NCBI GenBank assembly: GCA_025922715.1
Contig: JAICHH010000003.1
Coordinates: 1-40,959, forward strand
Direction of reading: 5' to 3'
From: Nitrososphaeraceae archaeon
GTDB lineage: Archaea; Thermoproteota; Nitrososphaeria; Nitrososphaerales; Nitrososphaeraceae
DNA: 40,959 bases
Translations under genes and position numbers: made by a program
Shown here: piece by piece, positions 27,599-36,285 of the stretch
How the letters are laid out: each line of letters starts with the position of its first letter
Numbering within the stretch: position 1 is the first letter of the stretch
Notes under the pieces: model-generated
Databases searched by the model: none
The model's input: only the letters and a program-made list of their open reading frames with translations
What the model was told of the DNA's origin: nothing

Positions 27599-27901
27599 TC
27601 ATATTTTTTGTAATTTCCCATATTTACCTATATTTAGATTATTTTCTCCTCTATATGCATGTGTATATCCATTCTCAATAACTACCATATCTCCTTCTTC
27701 GATCATATTAATTTGGTCATCCCATAGAGACAACTTGATTACTCCAGTTTCATCTGAAACCTGAGCATCGGCGACTTTAGCTTGTCCTCCTGTTCTTAAG
27801 TTTACAGATCGCGGTTCAGAAATACTATCTATTCTAACTTTTACATTTACTCCTCTCATTCCAGGTCTCAATTCATTAATCTTTTTTTCACTCGTACTCA
27901 T
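27599..27901 (-). CDS. OB-fold ssDNA-binding (RPA-like) protein
   Basis: INELRPGMRGVNVKVRIDSISEPRSVNLRTGGQAKVADAQVSDETGVIKLSLWDDQINMIEEGDMVVIENGY. Confidence 0.88.
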   Translation of the reverse strand: MSTSEKKINELRPGMRGVNVKVRIDSISEPRSVNLRTGGQAKVADAQVSDETGVIKLSLWDDQINMIEEGDMVVIENGYTHAYRGENNLNIGKYGKLQKI

Positions 27902-28325
27902 TACTAATTAATAAAATAAAGAAGAACAATAAAAATGATAATATTTTTAAATTAATATATATTTAACTCATAACGACTATAGAATTTTTAGCAACTCATT
28001 AATAAAAATATAAAAAAAATAACTCTCAAGAATCTAACAATTACAATAATTGATAAAGAAAAATGCAAATAGAAATAAGAACAATAGCACCCATTAGTCA
28101 AGCATTAAAATATCTATTGAATTTTTGGTTTTTAAGACCCTAACAATTTGAATCTGTTTATTTTATACAATGACTGTTAAGGTGAAATCTTTTTTATTCT
28201 AGCCGTAATTGTATATGCAATACCAGATTAATATTAGGTAGAAAGTATAGAATTATAGTTAAACAAACTAATTCTGATAGAAAAGCAATAAAAACTTATT
28301 CAGCGATTAACACATTCGAATAGCA

Positions 28326-28499
28326 TCACCTATTGTTTTTATAGTCACTCATTATATCACTATATCGAGGGTCTTTATATGCAATATATTTAACATATTC
28401 ACCATACGTAAGATCCAATGAGCAATAACTGCATTTTACAAATGAAAAATCATCTTCAAGATGGGCAGTGTTTTTACAATCAGGACAAATTATTTTCAT
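28326..28499 (-). CDS. 57-aa zinc-ribbon protein; not in the ORF track
   Basis: My translation: MKIICPDCKNTAHLEDDFSFVKCSYCSLDLTYGEYVKYIAYKDPRYSDIMSDYKNNR*; CPDC/CSYC pairs. Confidence 0.65.
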   Translation of the reverse strand: MKIICPDCKNTAHLEDDFSFVKCSYCSLDLTYGEYVKYIAYKDPRYSDIMSDYKNNR

Positions 28500-28576
28500 A
28501 CTATATGATAGTGCTTAAGCTATAAATACTTGGTTTTTATAATTCTGACACAAAGATAGCTATAGCAAATATAATA

Positions 28577-28741
28577 TTAAATTGCTTTAATCTGTTTTAC
28601 AACAGGCTGTCTTGCTTTTCTAAAAACTCGGAACCCACAAATACATTTTATCTCAGGCAATGCCGACAATTCTTCTATTGTTACACTAGTTCCACATCTC
28701 ATACACTCATAGGAGACACTACCTAGACCTTCATATTCCAT
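28577..28741 (-). CDS. rpo12: DNA-directed RNA polymerase subunit Rpo12 (RpoP/Rpb12-like); not in the ORF track
   Basis: My translation: MEYEGLGSVSYECMRCGTSVTIEELSALPEIKCICGFRVFRKARQPVVKQIKAI*; YECMRCG...IKCICGFRVFRKARQPVVKQIKA is diagnostic. Confidence 0.88.
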   Translation of the reverse strand: MEYEGLGSVSYECMRCGTSVTIEELSALPEIKCICGFRVFRKARQPVVKQIKAI

Positions 28742-28789
28742 GATGTTGATGTTTTAAAGATTAATTTAATTGTACTGAAAAATTGAAAA

Positions 28790-29533
28790 ATGAAGTTCCA
28801 AATGATTAATAAGTTTGTTAATCACAATATCAGACAAATGAAGAAAAAAATTGTAATTGCAGCTGTTTCGTTAATGGCGATTATGTTTGTAGGTACTATA
28901 GCTGGTTTTTTAAATTTTGCTCCCAAGAGTAATAATATTAATCAAGATCCTCTCGATCGAGAAATGTTTTTAGATAAATTATTAAGTCCCTCTATGGTTA
29001 ATGTCTCAGCACTAGGAAATGAACAATCAAAAATAACAATAGTTGAGTTTGCTGATTATCAGTGTCCGTTCTGTGCCCAGTTTCATAAGGAAACTAGAGA
29101 TTCTATAATAGAGAATTTCATAGACACTGGGAAGGCTAAGTTTCTATATAAGGATCTTGTTGTAAATGATGGCAGTGATAAAGCTTCAACTCTTGCTGCA
29201 GCAGCATCCTATTGTGCAGCAGAACAAGGAATGTATTGGGAGTATCATGATGAGTTATTTACAAATTCAAACGGTGAAAATACAGGATGGGTAACAAAAG
29301 ACACTGTAAAGCAATTTGCAAATAACATTAGAGTTCCTGATCTTATGAAATTTTCCGACTGTGTGGATACAGGTAAATATAATGAAGTAGTCAGTGAAAA
29401 TGATTCATTCGCTAGGAACATTGGATTACAGAGTACACCATCATTTATCTTTTATAACGGTACAACACCTGTAGCAATTCAGGGAGCACAACCATATGAA
29501 GCATTTGAGCAGATAATTACTGCAATAAGCTAG
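28790..29533 (+). CDS. DsbA-like thiol:disulfide oxidoreductase with N-terminal TM/signal
   Basis: TIVEFADYQCPFCAQFHKETRDSIIENFIDTGKAKFLYKDL, CPFC active site, cis-Pro QSTPSFIFYNG. Confidence 0.9.
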   Translation: MKFQMINKFVNHNIRQMKKKIVIAAVSLMAIMFVGTIAGFLNFAPKSNNINQDPLDREMFLDKLLSPSMVNVSALGNEQSKITIVEFADYQCPFCAQFHKETRDSIIENFIDTGKAKFLYKDLVVNDGSDKASTLAAAASYCAAEQGMYWEYHDELFTNSNGENTGWVTKDTVKQFANNIRVPDLMKFSDCVDTGKYNEVVSENDSFARNIGLQSTPSFIFYNGTTPVAIQGAQPYEAFEQIITAIS

Positions 29534-29615
29534 TATATCGTACTTTTATTCGGTTTGTATCAGCCATCATTGATGACCTTTTAATCTACAATTCTGAAAA
29601 CTATTCATTTCATCT

Positions 29616-30428
29616 TTATTTGAAAATAGAAGTTTTTAGTAGAAAGGTGATAATAAAACCAGTTGCAGACAACAATACTATTATGCCACTTGGTGCTAGA
29701 TTGTAATAATAAGAAAGAACAATTCCAGCAAATACTGAGAAAGTAGATAAAGATAATGAAATTAAAAGTGTTTTTTTAAAACCTCGATTAAACAATAGAG
29801 CAGTTATATTTGGAATAACTATTAAGGATGAAATTAATAGTATTCCAACCAATTTCATAGAAACAATTATTGTTATAGCTACCAAGATAGTAAATAAATA
29901 GTCAAGTTTCTCTACTTCAATCCCACTAATTTTTGCTTGTTCTTCATCAAAAGCAATATATAGAAATTTTTTATAATAAACTATAATTATAGACACAACA
30001 ATTATTGCGACAATTATTATAGGATATATATCTTGTAAACTCACTAATAGAATACTTCCAAACAGAAAACTAAACACATCTACAGAGAAACCATCAGATA
30101 AACTAACTAAGGTAACGCCTACTCCCAAACCCAAAGAAAGCATTAGTGCTATCATGGAATCTGAAGGAAGTTTTATAGATTGTCTCATTTTTGCTATAGC
30201 CAAGGCAGTGACTATTGAAAATCCCATTGCAGTCCAAATTGGATAGATATTTAAAAAAGTACCAATTGCAATTCCTCCAAATGCCATATGAGAGATAGCA
30301 TCTCCAAATAATGATTGTCTTTTTAGAACAAGAAATAATCCAATAATAGAACATGTTATGGCAATAATTAAACCTGAAAATAATGCGCGCTGAACGAATC
30401 CATAGGAAAAAATATCTGCCTCAAACAT
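29616..30428 (-). CDS. Metal (Zn/Mn-type) ABC transporter permease; ORF track extends to 30590 but MFEADIFSYGFVQRALFSGL at 30428 is the likelier start
   Basis: FVQRALFSGLIIAITCSIIGLFLVLKRQSLFGDAISHMAFGGIAIG...LLISSLIVIPNITALL; ABC-3 family pattern. Confidence 0.87.
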   Translation of the reverse strand: MFEADIFSYGFVQRALFSGLIIAITCSIIGLFLVLKRQSLFGDAISHMAFGGIAIGTFLNIYPIWTAMGFSIVTALAIAKMRQSIKLPSDSMIALMLSLGLGVGVTLVSLSDGFSVDVFSFLFGSILLVSLQDIYPIIIVAIIVVSIIIVYYKKFLYIAFDEEQAKISGIEVEKLDYLFTILVAITIIVSMKLVGILLISSLIVIPNITALLFNRGFKKTLLISLSLSTFSVFAGIVLSYYYNLAPSGIIVLLSATGFIITFLLKTSIFK

Positions 30429-30453
30429 ATACAAATCATTATAATATATTTTT

Positions 30454-31180
30454 TTACATATCGTGTGCGTGCATATGAATTTGCATTGTTGACTCAGAAT
30501 AATTCTTGATATGATCTTCACTAGAGAAAAATTCGCCTTTATCCCCATGAAAGAACATTCTTTTATTGATACATGATACTTTGTTGGCATATTTATTTAC
30601 TGCATCCATATCATGTGATGTCCATATTATAGTAATCTTATTTTTTTCATTAAGTTCCTTTAGAAGTAAATAAAAATCATTTTGACTTTTTTGATCCAAT
30701 TCGTTAGTGGGCTCATCAAGCATAAGGATGATTGGATTATTTACCAATGCTTTTGCTATTAAAACACGTTGTTGTTGACCTCCAGAAAGCTGACCGATTG
30801 TTTTGTTTTTCATTTTATATAATCCAACTTGTTTTAAAATTTCAAAAACTATGTTCTTAGAAGTCTTTCTAGTAAGAGATAAGGATACGAGTTCTTGTAC
30901 TGTTAGTGGAAACTTTTGATCAATAGATTTTTTTTGTGGAATATAACCTATTGTTTTGAATATTTTTTTATTTTTTTTTTATATCTTGATTTAGAATAGT
31001 TATTCTTCCAGAATATGAATTTAGTAAACCCAACATACAGTGAAATAAAGTAGTCTTACCTGCACCATTGGGTCCTATAATACCTAAAAAATCACCTTCT
31101 TCTATATCAAAGGAGACATTTTCTAAAACTGATTCTGAATTATAGGAGTATGAAACAGATTGAACAGAGATTAATGGCAT
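30454..31180 (-). pseudogene. Metal ABC transporter ATP-binding protein split by a -1 frameshift at an A10 tract (pseudogene, programmed/transcriptional slippage, or sequencing indel)
   Basis: ORF 31180-30968 carries Walker A GPNGAGKTTLFHCMLGLL and ends ...ILNQDIKKK* at the A10 tract; downstream frame resumes [82 protein letters not shown]. Confidence 0.85.
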
Positions 31181-31481
31181 TTTGTACTATCCCCATAATA
31201 TAAAATTCTACCATAGTTATAATAAACTTTATATTTCATATTTTGTATTGCTTGCAATAGTATTTCTTATTATATAATAATTATTATTAATTATATATGT
31301 TTTATTATTAAGTAATATTGCAATTCTTAACTAAATTTAATAATAAGCTCAATGGCATTTTAATATAACCTTTTCTGATAAAAATATAAAAAATAATCTA
31401 CTAATAGATTTAATATCTATTATTATCTTTTGTAATACATAATGATGCTGATATCTACTGAATTGAAAGAATGATAGAATT

Positions 31482-32855
31482 ATGATCATACAGAAGGAAT
31501 CGTCAACAACCCATGAGATGAATAAAAATAGATGGATTATCCGATATTTTATGTTATCATTAATAGGGATTATATTACTTATCAAAATTTATTTTATGTT
31601 ATTTATAGTTGACTTTACAATAGGATTTTATAGCTTTCTTACCTCCCTTACTCTTTGTAGTATTTTTTTGTTTTCTTACTTAAAATTTAAAGATCCTTTA
31701 GTGAATATAAAAAAGAAATTCAATGACACAGAACCCTTAATATCTATAATTATTCCAGTTAAAAATGAGGAAGAGAATATAGAAAATTGTATTAAATCGT
31801 GTATAAATTCATCTTATAAAAATAAGGAGATCATTGTTGTTAATGATGGAAGTACTGATAAGACACCAAGAATTTTAGAAAGATTAATGAAAGAAAATCC
31901 AAATGCACTAAGAGTATTACATCTTCCTATAAATCTAGGAAAAAAACATGCTATTGAAAAAGCTATCGAAATTGCTAATGGAAAATTTTATGTATTTATG
32001 GATAGTGATTGTAATATGTTTGATGATGCTGTAGAAAATCTTGTAAAGATATTTCTTTCTGACAATGAAATTGGAGCCATTACCGGACATGGAAATGTAC
32101 GTAATGCCGACACAGGAAATTTGTTAGAGAAAATTCAAGACGTTTGGTTTGATGGACAGTATAGAATTATTAAAGGAATGGAAGGTTCGTTTTCCTCCTT
32201 AACTTGTTGTTCTGGATCTCTTTCTGCCTTCAGAAGAGAAGCTATTATAAATCATATCCATGAATGGGCAAATGATAGATTTTTGGGTATGGAATTTAAA
32301 TTTGCAACGGATAGAAGATTAACTGCATTTATTCTTGCAGAAAAAATAAAACTTAGTAGTGAGAAACTCATAAAGAACAAACAAATAAAAGAAAACGGAA
32401 GAAAAATAAAATCTCAACAATGGAAATTGAAATATAGCCCAAGTGTGAAGGTAGAAATTGGAGTCCCCAAAACATTAAGAAGTTTAATTAAACAACAAAT
32501 ACGATGGAGGAAAAGCTTCATAAGAAGTATTTTTGCAACAGGATCGATTTATTGGCAAAGACCTTTACCTGTTGCAATTATTTATTATTTAACAATTGCT
32601 TTAAGATTATTTAGACCGTATATTATAATAAAATCTCTCATAATATTACCATTAACTGGTGATATCTTAAGTGGTATTTTTTATCTAGGGGGAGCTATGT
32701 TTTCAGGGTTGATGTATGGCATTGATGTAAGACTGAGGAAGCCAGGTTATCCTAGGTGGTTTTACAGGCCATTAATGAATGTTATTTCAACATTTATTTT
32801 TACATGGTTAATCATATATGCCGCTATAACAATAAAAAATAAAACATGGAGATAA
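31482..32855 (+). CDS. Family 2 membrane glycosyltransferase (processive-synthase-like)
   Basis: ISIIIPVKNEEENIENCIKSCINSSYKNKEIIVVNDGSTDKTPRILE, YVFMDSDCNMFDDA, QQIRWRKSFIRS; flanking TM segments. Confidence 0.88.
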   Translation: MIIQKESSTTHEMNKNRWIIRYFMLSLIGIILLIKIYFMLFIVDFTIGFYSFLTSLTLCSIFLFSYLKFKDPLVNIKKKFNDTEPLISIIIPVKNEEENIENCIKSCINSSYKNKEIIVVNDGSTDKTPRILERLMKENPNALRVLHLPINLGKKHAIEKAIEIANGKFYVFMDSDCNMFDDAVENLVKIFLSDNEIGAITGHGNVRNADTGNLLEKIQDVWFDGQYRIIKGMEGSFSSLTCCSGSLSAFRREAIINHIHEWANDRFLGMEFKFATDRRLTAFILAEKIKLSSEKLIKNKQIKENGRKIKSQQWKLKYSPSVKVEIGVPKTLRSLIKQQIRWRKSFIRSIFATGSIYWQRPLPVAIIYYLTIALRLFRPYIIIKSLIILPLTGDILSGIFYLGGAMFSGLMYGIDVRLRKPGYPRWFYRPLMNVISTFIFTWLIIYAAITIKNKTWR

Positions 32856-32954
32856 TATAATTTTAGATAATCTAAATAAATAATTTAAAATAGATTAGTC
32901 CTTGAGAAATTCAATAGTCTTTCATATACTTATTAGAAAACATTCATTTAGTAT

Positions 32955-33899
32955 TTATTCAATAACAATTTCTTCAAAATATCGGAGAACAGTAACTTCA
33001 GATACTTTCGGAATTATTAAATTATTATTATTATTATTACTTATCATTTCTAATAGCATTGCAGGAAAATTTGCACCAGCAAGTGTAGTAAAAATTGTAC
33101 CTCCTCCAAATCTAGGATTTATTTCAATAATTTTTAGTTCTCCATTTTCAGACTCTTTTAATTGAATACAACATGGACCTTTAATTCCTAATGTCTCTGC
33201 AGTTTTTTTGCAAAGATTTTCTATCATCAAGTCTCGTTTTATTTTTCCTTTTACTGATATCCCAGCTTTGGTATCAATTCTTATTCTTGGAATTGCCATT
33301 ATTGGTTTTTCAGTAAGATCAGAAAGTACATCGACTGTATATTCTGTTCCAGGAAGATATTCCTGGAAAATCATATTTTTAAATTTGCCCAATACATATT
33401 TAAGGTCTAATTTGTTTTCTATTTTTATAATATTATTACTTCCTTTACCAAAACGTGGTTTAGCAATTAAAGGAAATGTATCTATTTTTTCATGATATTC
33501 ACAAGTAAAAGCAAAAGGAAATTTATTTGATAAGAATTTATATGATAATAATTTATCTCTGCAAATTTCTAATACCTTTCTTCTGCTAACTATTGGTATT
33601 GCACCGTATTCTACTATTAAATCATAATTGAGACTATACCCATAAATATCAAATCCAGATGAAGGCATCAAAACTTTAATATTTTGTTCTTTAATTATTT
33701 TTAATAATTTTTCTACAAAAAACTTATCATCGTATGGTGGTATAACATAATAAAAATCGCTAAGAAAAAAACCTGCAGATAGTGAATTCGAATCAGTTGA
33801 TACAATATTTCCTTTAAATAATGAAAGTCGTAAAGATTTAATGGTATTTATTCCCGCTGGCCCTCCAGCTCCAGGAACAAGTACATTGAAAGTATCCAT
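32955..33899 (-). CDS. ATP-grasp domain protein (CarB-like)
   Basis: VLVPGAGGPAGINTIKSLRLS, PLIAKPRFGKGSNNIIKIENK, FQEYLPGTEYTVDVL, IEINPRFGGGTIFTTLAG. Confidence 0.87.
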   Translation of the reverse strand: MDTFNVLVPGAGGPAGINTIKSLRLSLFKGNIVSTDSNSLSAGFFLSDFYYVIPPYDDKFFVEKLLKIIKEQNIKVLMPSSGFDIYGYSLNYDLIVEYGAIPIVSRRKVLEICRDKLLSYKFLSNKFPFAFTCEYHEKIDTFPLIAKPRFGKGSNNIIKIENKLDLKYVLGKFKNMIFQEYLPGTEYTVDVLSDLTEKPIMAIPRIRIDTKAGISVKGKIKRDLMIENLCKKTAETLGIKGPCCIQLKESENGELKIIEINPRFGGGTIFTTLAGANFPAMLLEMISNNNNNNLIIPKVSEVTVLRYFEEIVIE

Positions 33900-34081
33900 T
33901 AAGATTAGTTATAATGTGATGATAATTAAAATTTACATATTTTTGCATTTAATAGCGATTGTGATTTCTATTAAAGTGGAATAATTCTATTAAATAAATA
34001 ATCATATTGCATGACCTGATACTAATTTTTATAATAAGATAGAGAATATATATTGTTATAATTCATTAGGTAATAGAAATT

Positions 34082-34699
34082 ATGAATTTAAAAGAAGACT
34101 ATCATGTCCATACTAACTATAATGATCATTCAGACTCAAATCTTACAGTGAAAAATGTAGTAATAGAAGCGGAACGAAAGGGAATAGAGATAATTGCTTT
34201 AACAGAACATGTAAGAGAATCTTCAGAATGGATCCATAATTATTTAAATGAAATCGCAAACTGCAAAAAAAAAACAAAGGTTAAAGTAATTCCAGGATTT
34301 GAAGCAAAGATTTTGTCCGATGGTAATATTGATTGTAGAGAAGATATTGCTAGAGATTACTTTATTATTGCAAGTTTTCATACGAAATATTATGATAAAG
34401 CAATTTGGATAAATGCATTAAAAAAAGTAATAGAAAATAAATACGTAAATGTTATAGGCCATTTAGCTCCTGAGAGTTCATTTCAGATAAATACAGAAGA
34501 GATAGAAGAATTTGCAAAACTTCTTAGTAAACACGACAAAATAGTAGAAGTCAATGCAAAATATAAGAGGCCACCTGAAAATTGGGTTAAAATATTTATT
34601 AAAAGAGGGGTTAGGTTTCATCTTGGTAGTGATGCACATTCCCTTAGTGAAATTGGTAATTATGCATCTATAATAAAGTTAATAAAATTATTTGCATGA
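34082..34699 (+). CDS. PHP-domain metal-dependent phosphoesterase
   Basis: DYHVHTNYNDHSDSNLTVKNVVIEAERKGIEIIALTEHVRE, GFEAKIL, FHLGSDAHSLSEIG. Confidence 0.88.
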   Translation: MNLKEDYHVHTNYNDHSDSNLTVKNVVIEAERKGIEIIALTEHVRESSEWIHNYLNEIANCKKKTKVKVIPGFEAKILSDGNIDCREDIARDYFIIASFHTKYYDKAIWINALKKVIENKYVNVIGHLAPESSFQINTEEIEEFAKLLSKHDKIVEVNAKYKRPPENWVKIFIKRGVRFHLGSDAHSLSEIGNYASIIKLIKLFA

Positions 34700-34790
34700 T
34701 GAGAATGAATTTTTATTTTACAATATAACTAGAATACTTAAATTTTTTATAAATTAGTGCATTTTAACCATAAAATTTTATATCACTTAT

Positions 34791-35189
34791 ATGATTATTT
34801 CGCTATTGCCTATAATAAGTATTTCATTAAATGATGATATTATTAATGATATTGATAAATTGCAGAAGAATCTTGGATTTACTGGAAGATCGGAAATAGT
34901 AAGAGCTGGGTTAAGAAATATTATAGCAGAACAAAAAGAAAGAGATACATTACAGGGAAAATTGGCTGCTTTATTACTAATTATTCACCAAGAAAGGGAT
35001 GATGATCAAGTTACTAATATGAGACACGATTTTGAAGAAATTGTGACTACACATATACACAGCAAAATTGACCAAGACAGATGTGTAGAATTATTTTTAC
35101 TAAAAGGAGATGCAGAATTAATAAGGAATATGACTAAAAAATTTCAAACTAATAAAAAATTAGAACATGTAAAGCTTATTGCTATGTAA
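34791..35189 (+). CDS. NikR-like ribbon-helix-helix metal-responsive regulator
   Basis: ISISLNDDIINDIDKLQKNLGFTGRSEIVRAGLRNII (RHH) plus C-terminal THIHSKIDQDRCVELFLLKGDAELIRNMTKKF metal-site HxH...C. Confidence 0.85.
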   Translation: MIISLLPIISISLNDDIINDIDKLQKNLGFTGRSEIVRAGLRNIIAEQKERDTLQGKLAALLLIIHQERDDDQVTNMRHDFEEIVTTHIHSKIDQDRCVELFLLKGDAELIRNMTKKFQTNKKLEHVKLIAM

Positions 35190-35223
35190 AATATTGCTAA
35201 ATTTTCTGTTATTATATCTAAAA

Positions 35224-36078
35224 CTATTTTATTTTTAATTCCAAGGAATATCCAATTAGATCTGTATTTACTGTTGCTGGTCCCATATAAGTATTGGTGA
35301 ATTGAGCTGATTGTAGTGAGTCCTGAATTATAGAGCTACAGGCATAAGAATCGATTCCAGATTCAAGACAAAATTTGAGTAATTCATTATTAAATTCTGT
35401 CAATGAATTACTAGAGATAATATCTTCATTATTATTTTTTTTATCTACTATCTTTGCAAAATATTTCATATTTTGATTTTTTACTTGATTAACAGTAACA
35501 GAAGATTCACTCGAATCTTGATTCTTTAAAATTGACATTATTTCACTATTAACAACATTTGACGTATTAGGCAGTGATGATTGATTGGGAGGAGAAGAGC
35601 TGGATGAAGAGGAACTAGGTGGAAGTAATGAATTTAGAGGAGAAGAGCTGGATGAAGAGGAACTGGGCGGAAGTAATGAATTTAGAGATGAGCTTGATAC
35701 AGAAGAGTTTGGTCCAGAAGAGTTTGCTGTAGGTGTAGAAGGTGGAGGAGAAGAGGAACTAGGTGGAAGTAATGAATTTAGAGGAGAAGAGCTGGATGAA
35801 GAGGAACTGGGCGGAAGTAATGAATTTAGAGGAGAAGAGCTGGATGAAGAAGAATTTGAGGAAGGAGATGAACCCATTCCTTGCATTAATGAATCAATAG
35901 TACTATCCATTATACTGCTTCTTCCTATTTTATTTAAAAGATTATTTATTTCTGTATCAATGTTTGTAGGATTAGAAACGTTATCTGATTGTGAATAAAC
36001 AAAGTTTAATAATTGATCACCGCTACTTATAGACACCATTAAGATTAAACCATACAATGCCAAAAATTTAAATTTCAT
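35224..36078 (-). CDS. Secreted Ser/Pro-rich repeat protein
   Basis: N-terminal signal-like segment MKFKFLALYGLILMVSISSG; repeated LNSLLPPSSSSSSSSP modules; C-terminal domain with two Cys. Confidence 0.7.
   Translation of the reverse strand: MKFKFLALYGLILMVSISSGDQLLNFVYSQSDNVSNPTNIDTEINNLLNKIGRSSIMDSTIDSLMQGMGSSPSSNSSSSSSSPLNSLLPPSSSSSSSSPLNSLLPPSSSSPPPSTPTANSSGPNSSVSSSSLNSLLPPSSSSSSSSPLNSLLPPSSSSSSSSPPNQSSLPNTSNVVNSEIMSILKNQDSSESSVTVNQVKNQNMKYFAKIVDKKNNNEDIISSNSLTEFNNELLKFCLESGIDSYACSSIIQDSLQSAQFTNTYMGPATVNTDLIGYSLELKIK
35590..35850. repeat. 48-bp tandem repeats (16-aa SLNSLLPPSSSSSSSP) arranged as a 144-bp higher-order repeat
   Basis: Variant A (actaggtgg) at 35614 and 35758; variant B (actgggcgg) at 35662 and 35806; A-to-B 48 bp, A-to-A and B-to-B exactly 144 bp. 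Confidence 0.9.
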
Positions 36079-36285
36079 TTAAATATTTTACCTCGACCGA
36101 TCTTGTATCTTTTAGTATTAATATGAATTGTAGAAAAGTTATAATTGATTCTCCTATAATATTATAGGATTTTCTATGAAGTTTAAAAATTGGTAACGTT
36201 CAATAGAAAATAAAACAATTATAATATTTTTAGGAATATACAAAATATTTAAAATTTAAAATATTTAAAAATTTTTGGGAATATA

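Noticed and set aside
27902-28325. Intergenic region screened for tRNA, C/D box RNA or riboswitch
   Set aside because: No convincing box motifs or stable pairing seen by eye; not reported as a feature.
30103-30354. 83-aa minus-strand ORF inside the permease gene
   Set aside because: Alternative frame of the ABC permease; no domain signature.
35590-35850. CRISPR-like regular spacing
   Set aside because: Repeats are contiguous coding 48-bp units without unique spacers; no cas genes in the window.
35585-35998. 137-aa + strand acidic repeat ORF (GEELDEEELGGSNEFR)
   Set aside because: Antisense of the Ser-rich repeat; the opposite strand has a signal peptide and longer ORF. The acidic repeats follow from complementing Ser codons.
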